Origin: Acidobacteriota bacterium
GTDB taxonomy: Bacteria > Acidobacteriota > Terriglobia > Terriglobales > Acidobacteriaceae
DNA length: 9,429 nt
Direction: 5' to 3'
NCBI GenBank assembly: GCA_003224995.1
Contig: QIAI01000139.1
Span: 1 to 9,429, forward strand
Shown here: positions 5,670 to 9,429 of the stretch, one piece after another
Layout of the letters: each line of letters opens with the position of its first letter
Position numbering within the stretch: position 1 is the stretch's first letter
Notes under the pieces: generated by a model
Databases searched by the model: none
What the model saw: only the letters and a program-made list of their open reading frames with translations
Told to the model about the DNA's origin: nothing
Position numbers and translations under genes: made by a program

Positions 5670-6921
5670 TTAAGCCCGCCACGTGAGCACAAGGCCAACA
5701 CACACCAGGGTCATCACGCAGGCAGCTGTCCATCCCAACACTTTCAAGTACCCTGGAAGGACAAAAGACCCCATGACCTTGCGGCTCGTCGCTAGCGCGA
5801 GGATGACGAACATGAGAGGGACTGCAGCCAGTCCGTTCAACACAGCAGCCCAGAAGAGCGCCTTCATGGGATCGAGCGCTGTAAGATTTAGGAATAACCC
5901 GAGAGCCGTACACGTCGCGATCGCAGCGTAAAATTTCTTGGCGTCCGCAGGCTTTCGTTCCAGGCTCGCGTTCCAGCGAAAAGCTTCTCCAATGCCGTAC
6001 GCAGCGGAACCGGCCAATACGGGTACAGCAATTAACCCCGTGCCAATGATGCCGACGGAGAAGAGCAAAGAGGCCCAATGTGCTGCCAGAGGCTCAAGGG
6101 CTTTTGCCGCCTGAGCCGCCGTACCAATGTCTTTTTGCCCGGCGGCATTTAAGGTTGCCGCTGTTGTGAGAATGATGAAAAATGCAATCAGGTTTGAGAC
6201 CGCCATTCCGACATAGGTGTCGGTCCGGATGCGATTTGGTGGTTCCGAGCACCGCAATGAGAGCGAGAAGATAAGATTTCGTAACTGACACATGGGGAAC
6301 GAAGGTGTTACGCAACACCTGGCCCCATTCAACATGCACAAAGAAGGCCGTTGCCATATATGCGACCAGAGTCAGCGTCAGCCACTTCAGGTAACTGACG
6401 TACCTCTTGTACGGAATTAAAAGTTGCGTGGCCACCGACATCGCCGCGAGCAGAAATCCATATCAAACGGGAGGCCCAGGCAGAAGCAATCGTGCTGCAG
6501 CGTCCATAGCCTGGATATCCGCACCTAGGTTAAAGATGTTTGCCAATACCATCAGTCCAACAATCGGGTAAACGAGCCGCGGATGCCGAAGTCTCACATT
6601 GTTTGCGATTCCGTGCCCAGTCACGCGTCCAATTCGGGCGCAGATCTCCTGAAAGCCCGCCATCAATGGATAGGAGATCACCATTGTCCATAACATGCCG
6701 TAGCCAAACTGGGCACCAATTTGCGAATACGTGCCGATGCCGCTCGGATCATCGTCCGATGCTCCGGTGACTAGGCCAGGGCCCAAGTTTGAGATGAGTT
6801 TTGCGAGGAAGTTTTTGGGATGCGCTGAATGACTTTCCCCGGCACCGTGCTGTTCGATCTCTGGGTGAGTCGGCTTTACTGTGACCGAATGGGGCGATAG
6901 CCTCGAGCCATTCACAGCCAT
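5670..6921 (-). pseudogene. NRAMP (SLC11) family divalent metal transporter, broken by a stop codon and an internal deletion
   Basis: Remnant of a multi-pass inner-membrane, proton-coupled divalent metal transporter of the NRAMP/MntH superfamily (COG1914-like). The N-terminal piece (6921 to 6466, 152 codons) has the TM1 motif G-A-S-D-D-D-P-S-G-I, in place of the classical D-P-G-N, then Q-E-I-C-A-R-I-G and the helix ending L-L-P-G-P-P-V. Codon 153 is TGA (6463-6465) and the same frame resumes at once as Y-G-F-L-L-A-A-M-S-V-A, so a Trp TGG to TGA change is likely. Reading continues to A-V-L-G-T-T at about 6238. There the frame changes and the C-terminal part resumes with R-I-R-T-D-T-Y-V-G-M (from 6233) to TAA at 5670-5672. 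The segment normally between them, the second half of TM6 and the following loop, is absent, by my estimate about 35-45 residues. TM6 carries metal-site residues in this superfamily, so the product should be inactive even with read-through. An upstream ribosome site is weak. Confidence 0.8.
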
Positions 6922-7008
6922 ATGTGTCCGATATTACCTATCTGCTTACAATCTCCTGAATCAGTTCCCTTTGATGATTCCTATTTCAAATCCTCGCATG
7001 CGATTGAG

Positions 7009-7077
7009 GGTCGTTCCTGCCAGAAGCGAACTTGAACCTCGCAAGCTTCCAGAAAAATTGCTCAGGCAGGAACGACC
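7009..7077. repeat. 13-bp perfect inverted repeat enclosing 43 bp
   Basis: GGTCGTTCCTGCC (7009-7021) and GGCAGGAACGACC (7065-7077) are perfect inverted copies. Between them GAAGC (7023-7027) and GCTTC (7045-7049) can extend the fold. It lies 20 bp after the stop of the minus-strand GSP17M-like gene and 88 bp before the NRAMP remnant. No T-run follows on the minus strand, so it is not a typical intrinsic terminator. It may be a transcript-end structure or the leftover of a very small inverted-repeat element. Confidence 0.6.
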
Positions 7078-7096
7078 ATCCCTCGATCAGACTTTG

Positions 7097-7657
7097 CTAG
7101 CCTGCGCGGCGCATCGGCTTATCGGTCTTCTGGAAATCCGCACTGGCTTCTCCGCTGGACGAGACATCCTGGGCTCCGGTGCGCTCGAGAATTTCCTTCG
7201 CTCGCTTGACCCAATCCGAACTATCGCAGTGGACGGAAAGCAAAATGCCGCCTTCTTTCACGCGACCTTCGTAGCGTTTTGCTTCGTATTCCGGGATACC
7301 CATTCCGATGAGAGTACCGGCAATTCCACCGACCGTTCCTCCCACTCCTACGCCCGCTAGCGCTGCCATAATCGGACCGGCCGCCACGAACGGTCCCACA
7401 CCTGGTATGGCTAACGCTCCAATCCCTGCGAGCCATCCCAGGGCACCCCCAGCTATTGCTCCGGTAGCGGCGCCAGTCGTTGCACCTTCAGGTGCCTTGG
7501 TCCCCTTCTCATGCGCGAAATCCTTGGTCCCAACGTTCTCGGGGAACAGTACAGACACGTCGGTGTTACGAAATCCTGCCTCTCGAAGCGCATCAACCGC
7601 GCCTTCTACTGCTTGATAGGTCGGGTAAATGCCGAAGACTGCCGTATTTTTTGCCAT
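7097..7657 (-). CDS. Glycine-rich GSP17M/YflT-like stress protein
   Basis: A 186-residue protein with ATG 7655-7657 and AGGAG (7666-7670) at 8-nt spacing. Residues 5-40 (A-V-F-G-I-Y-P-T-Y-Q-A-V-E-G-A-V-D-A-L, then D-V-S-V-L-F-P) resemble the alpha/beta fold of the general stress protein 17M/YflT group. Residues 58-120 form a strongly Gly/Ala-rich hydrophobic segment with glycine-zipper spacing, probably a membrane hairpin. It is followed by the conserved-looking I-P-E-Y-E-A-K-R-Y-E and G-G-I-L-L-S-V-H-C, and a polar tail. Proteins of this build are common in acidobacteria and other soil bacteria and are linked to general or osmotic stress; the molecular role is unknown. It lies 29 bp downstream of the BON-domain gene on the same strand, so the two are probably co-transcribed. 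Confidence 0.8.
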   Translation of the reverse strand: MAKNTAVFGIYPTYQAVEGAVDALREAGFRNTDVSVLFPENVGTKDFAHEKGTKAPEGATTGAATGAIAGGALGWLAGIGALAIPGVGPFVAAGPIMAALAGVGVGGTVGGIAGTLIGMGIPEYEAKRYEGRVKEGGILLSVHCDSSDWVKRAKEILERTGAQDVSSSGEASADFQKTDKPMRRAG

Positions 7658-7686
7658 GATCCACTCTCCTCTGATTCTGGTTGCGC

Positions 7687-8088
7687 TTATTGTTTTTCCG
7701 CTACCTGCAATTGGTTCTTGACGTTACTGACTCCGGCGACTGCGGACGCTTTTTCTTCCAGCGCCTTCTTTTCCTCTTCCGAGCGCACTGGGCCCGCCAG
7801 AGTTACTTGCCCATTCTGCGTGATGATCTTGATGTTGTGCGCATACGTAGAAAGCGCCTTGTCCTTCACAATTGCCTTTCGGACCTGCTGTGTGATGGCG
7901 CGGTCGGATGTGTCTTCTTTCTGCTGGTCCGCACTCGGCTCGCCGTTGGCGCGTTGATGGGCATTCGTCTTGGTGTTGTCGGGAGCCTGTCCGCTGTTTG
8001 CGTCTTGCGCGAAAATTGCGCCGGCGCAACCAAGGAACAGTGCGACACCCAAGCCCATTCGTAGAATTTTATTCGCCCCTGAATCCAT
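7687..8088 (-). CDS. Secreted BON-domain protein (OsmY-like)
   Basis: A 133-residue exported protein. The chosen start, ATG 8086-8088, has GGAGG (8096-8100) 7 nt upstream; an in-frame ATG 15 codons earlier lacks such a site and would spoil the signal peptide. Residues 1-27 are a signal peptide (K-x-x-x-R, core M-G-L-G-V-A-L-F-L-G, cleavage after I-F-A). A polar low-complexity linker (28-61) leads to one BON domain at about 62-130 (I-T-Q-Q-V-R-K-A-I, then I-x-I-I-T-Q-N-G-Q-V-T-L-A-G-P-V and V-A-G-V-S-N-V-K-N). BON domains, as in the periplasmic OsmY, are thought to bind membranes or phospholipids and often respond to osmotic or envelope stress. It is the first gene of a likely two-gene operon with the GSP17M-like gene. 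With a single BON domain it is shorter than OsmY, which has two. Confidence 0.88.
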   Translation of the reverse strand: MDSGANKILRMGLGVALFLGCAGAIFAQDANSGQAPDNTKTNAHQRANGEPSADQQKEDTSDRAITQQVRKAIVKDKALSTYAHNIKIITQNGQVTLAGPVRSEEEKKALEEKASAVAGVSNVKNQLQVAEKQ

Positions 8089-8095
8089 TTCAATT

Positions 8096-8100
8096 CCTCC
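8096..8100 (-). promoter_or_regulatory. Ribosome binding site of the BON-domain gene (decides the start)
   Basis: GGAGG on the minus strand, 7 nt before ATG 8086-8088. It selects the internal methionine as start rather than the in-frame ATG at 8131-8133. Confidence 0.8.
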
Positions 8101-8182
8101 GTTTCTCTGCTCAAAAGAATGCTGCGAGTACAACCTCTCGCAGCCTCGGTTCGACCCGAATGGGTCCTTAAAATGTCATTGC

Positions 8183-8196
8183 GTTCTTAGAAGAAC
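8183..8196. promoter_or_regulatory. Small palindrome GTTCTT-AG-AAGAAC upstream of the BON operon
   Basis: Perfect 6-bp arms separated by 2 bp, 95-108 bp upstream of the BON gene start. It has the size and symmetry of a dimeric repressor or activator site; the binding protein is unknown. Confidence 0.3.
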
Positions 8197-8558
8197 CTTA
8201 TTTGCACGAGAGGAGGATAGCTATCGAGTTGTTGCTGTAAGTATTTCTCTCCCAGCGTGAACGCATCAAAATCGTGTCTGCGGAAAACATCGATACGACC
8301 ACAGATTGCGCGAACCGCTTCCCTCCCACCTACCCGTTCGTGCTCGGGTTCATTCTCTAGATGACTCACAATGGCGCAGAGTCTAAACACTTGGGCTGCT
8401 TGTGTTTACGTGCAACAAGATATGTCATTCGACAGGTTCGCTACAGCATATACCGTAGAGCGAAATGTAAAGCTTTCGTGGTAGACCTTACGCGAGGTAA
8501 TTCTGTAGTCTTCCTCAACTTAGATCGAAGAAATCGGCCGCGCCATGGGCTGCGGTCG

Positions 8559-8580
8559 ACGAAGGGGGATCCCGCTTCGT
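8559..8580. promoter_or_regulatory. Near-perfect 22-bp palindrome upstream of the sensor kinase gene
   Basis: ACGAAG (8559-8564) and CTTCGT (8575-8580) flank GGGATCCC (8566-8573), which is itself palindromic on the same centre (8569/8570). Only one base pair of the dyad (8565/8574) is mismatched. It ends 36 bp before the kinase ATG, a position suited to an operator or a hairpin in the leader of the kinase mRNA. Confidence 0.45.
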
Positions 8581-8616
8581 GATCTCTAACGTTTTCAGCA
8601 TGTTTAGGCGGCGCAA

Positions 8617-9429
8617 ATGAAGAGAGCTTCAGGCACTTTGACGACAGCAACCGAAAACGCGGAACCCAAAAATGGGAGCCGCAAAATCCTGACCGAGGGG
8701 CCAAGCCTCGCGGTCATTCTCGCCGCTCTTCAGACCATGCGAGACGGGGATTTCTCCGTGCGGCTGCCCGGTTCCTGGACTGGCTTAGAAGGAAAGATCG
8801 CTGATACGTTCAATGAGATCGTCGCCGCCAATGAGCAGATGGCGCAAGAATTGAAACGAGTTGGCAAAGCAGTTGGTAAAGAGGGAAAGACCCGTGAGCG
8901 TACGCGCTTTCACGAATCCAAGGGCGCGTGGGGCCAAATCGAAGTCTCGGTCAATACCCTGGTAGAAGATCTGCTTCGGCCCACGGCGGAAGTCACGCGC
9001 GCAATTGCCGCGGTTGCCCAGGGAAACCTCACGCAGACGGTGCGCCTCGATGTCGATGGCCGTCCGCTGGAAGGCGAGTTTCTCCGTTCGGCGAATATCG
9101 TAAACACCATGATTCAGCAGCTCGGCGTATTTACTGCCGAGGTCATTCGAGTGGCTCGCGAAGTCGGTACGGACGGAAAACTTGGCGGCCAGGCGCAGGT
9201 GCCTGGCGTCGCCGGCACGTGGAAGGATTTGACCGATTCCGTCAACCTGATGGCCAACAATCTCACCGGTCAGGTCCGCAACATTGCCGAGGTGGCCACG
9301 GCCGTAGCCAGCGGTGATCTTTCCCGCAAGATCACGGTCGATGTCCGCGGCGAAATTCTTCAGCTGAAAGAAGCCATCAACACGATGGTGGACCAACTGC
9401 GATCGTTCGCTTCCGAAGTGACGCGTGTG
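8617..9429 (+). CDS. Cytoplasmic HAMP-array sensor protein, probably a (hybrid) histidine kinase, N-terminal part
   Basis: The frame is open from ATG 8617 to the right edge: 271 codons, cut by the window. An in-frame TAG at 8605-8607 makes this the first possible start; the ribosome site (AGGCGG, 8606-8611) is modest. There is no signal peptide or membrane segment. After a polar N-terminus (1-28), HAMP-type units follow in series: a divergent one at about 31-80, then about 121-170 (R-P-T-A-E-V-T-R-A-I-A-A-V-A-Q-G-N-L), one at about 173-218 with the A-R-E-V-G-T-D-G-K-L-G-G-Q-A linker typical of these arrays, and about 219-262 (I-A-E-V-A-T-A-V-A-S-G-D-L-S-R-K-I). The next unit begins at the edge. 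Such poly-HAMP arrays precede histidine kinase and receiver domains in group III hybrid kinases, the Nik1/Os1 type linked to osmosensing in fungi; the kinase part itself is not visible. The BON/GSP17M operon is divergent from it. Confidence 0.88.
   Translation, partial: MKRASGTLTTATENAEPKNGSRKILTEGPSLAVILAALQTMRDGDFSVRLPGSWTGLEGKIADTFNEIVAANEQMAQELKRVGKAVGKEGKTRERTRFHESKGAWGQIEVSVNTLVEDLLRPTAEVTRAIAAVAQGNLTQTVRLDVDGRPLEGEFLRSANIVNTMIQQLGVFTAEVIRVAREVGTDGKLGGQAQVPGVAGTWKDLTDSVNLMANNLTGQVRNIAEVATAVASGDLSRKITVDVRGEILQLKEAINTMVDQLRSFASEVTRV

Larger units (their letters stand above)
8089..8616. other. Divergent regulatory region between the BON operon and the sensor kinase gene
   Basis: These 528 bp should hold the promoter of the minus-strand BON operon and that of the plus-strand kinase. 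Visible structure: GACCC/GGGTC (8153-8166), the small palindrome at 8183-8196 and the 22-bp palindrome at 8559-8580. A minus frame at 8187-8390 (67 codons, GTG start, no ribosome site) and a plus frame at 8361-8582 exist but match nothing I recognise. No firm -35/-10 pair could be assigned. Confidence 0.55.

Noticed and set aside
5215..6078. 287-codon open frame on the minus strand
   Set aside because: Runs antisense over the VWA domain end and out of frame over the NRAMP remnant; the translation has no coherent domain.
6463..6465. Selenocysteine or recoded TGA in the NRAMP gene
   Set aside because: The gene also carries a deletion and frameshift, and the expected residue is Trp, so a nonsense mutation is simpler.
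6994..7003. TCGCATGCGA 10-bp palindrome
   Set aside because: Short palindromes of this length occur by chance in GC-rich DNA and nothing about its position adds support.
8187..8390. 67-codon minus-strand frame with GTG start
   Set aside because: No ribosome site, no recognised family, and it covers the small palindrome in the BON promoter region.
8785..9396. 203-codon open frame on the minus strand
   Set aside because: Lies wholly antisense to the HAMP-array coding sequence, whose repeats and codon pattern explain it.

Overview
The window looks like a piece of an Acidobacteriota chromosome, most likely class Terriglobia. The main pointers are a gene of the acidobacterial VWFA-related family, a secreted protein built from the Ig-like repeats common in that phylum, and a cytoplasmic multi-HAMP sensor kinase. 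No rRNA, tRNA, CRISPR array, transposase or phage gene was seen. All assignments rest on reading the translated sequence; no database search was possible.

Layout, left to right. (1) A minus-strand ECF-type sigma factor (114-914), whose frame stays open to the left edge after its stop codon. (2) A long divergent non-coding region (915-1627) with a nested dyad and a GC-rich hairpin. (3) A plus-strand secreted protein (1628-3199) with three cysteine-bearing Ig-like repeats and a C-terminal lectin-like domain, closed by a clear intrinsic terminator. (4) A plus-strand lipoprotein of unknown function (3415-4176) with a possible structured leader, followed by a strong hairpin. (5) A plus-strand acidobacterial VWFA gene (4424-5481) broken by a frameshift and an apparent small deletion. 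(6) A short intergenic repeat (5537-5595). (7) A minus-strand NRAMP-family transporter remnant (5670-6921) with an in-frame TGA and an internal deletion with frameshift. (8) A minus-strand pair: a secreted BON-domain protein (7687-8088) and a glycine-rich GSP17M/YflT-like protein (7097-7657), 29 bp apart and probably one stress-related operon. (9) A divergent regulatory region (8089-8616) holding a near-perfect 22-bp palindrome. (10) The first 271 codons of a plus-strand HAMP-array sensor kinase (8617 to the right edge).

The genes do not form one obvious pathway. The left part is regulation plus cell-envelope or secreted proteins; the middle is a decaying pair of convergent genes; the right part is stress or envelope maintenance plus signalling. 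I found no convincing new multi-gene system. The best leads are the cysteine-paired Ig-repeat protein with its uncharacterised C-terminal domain, the side-by-side broken genes, and several dyads placed where operators or leader structures would sit.
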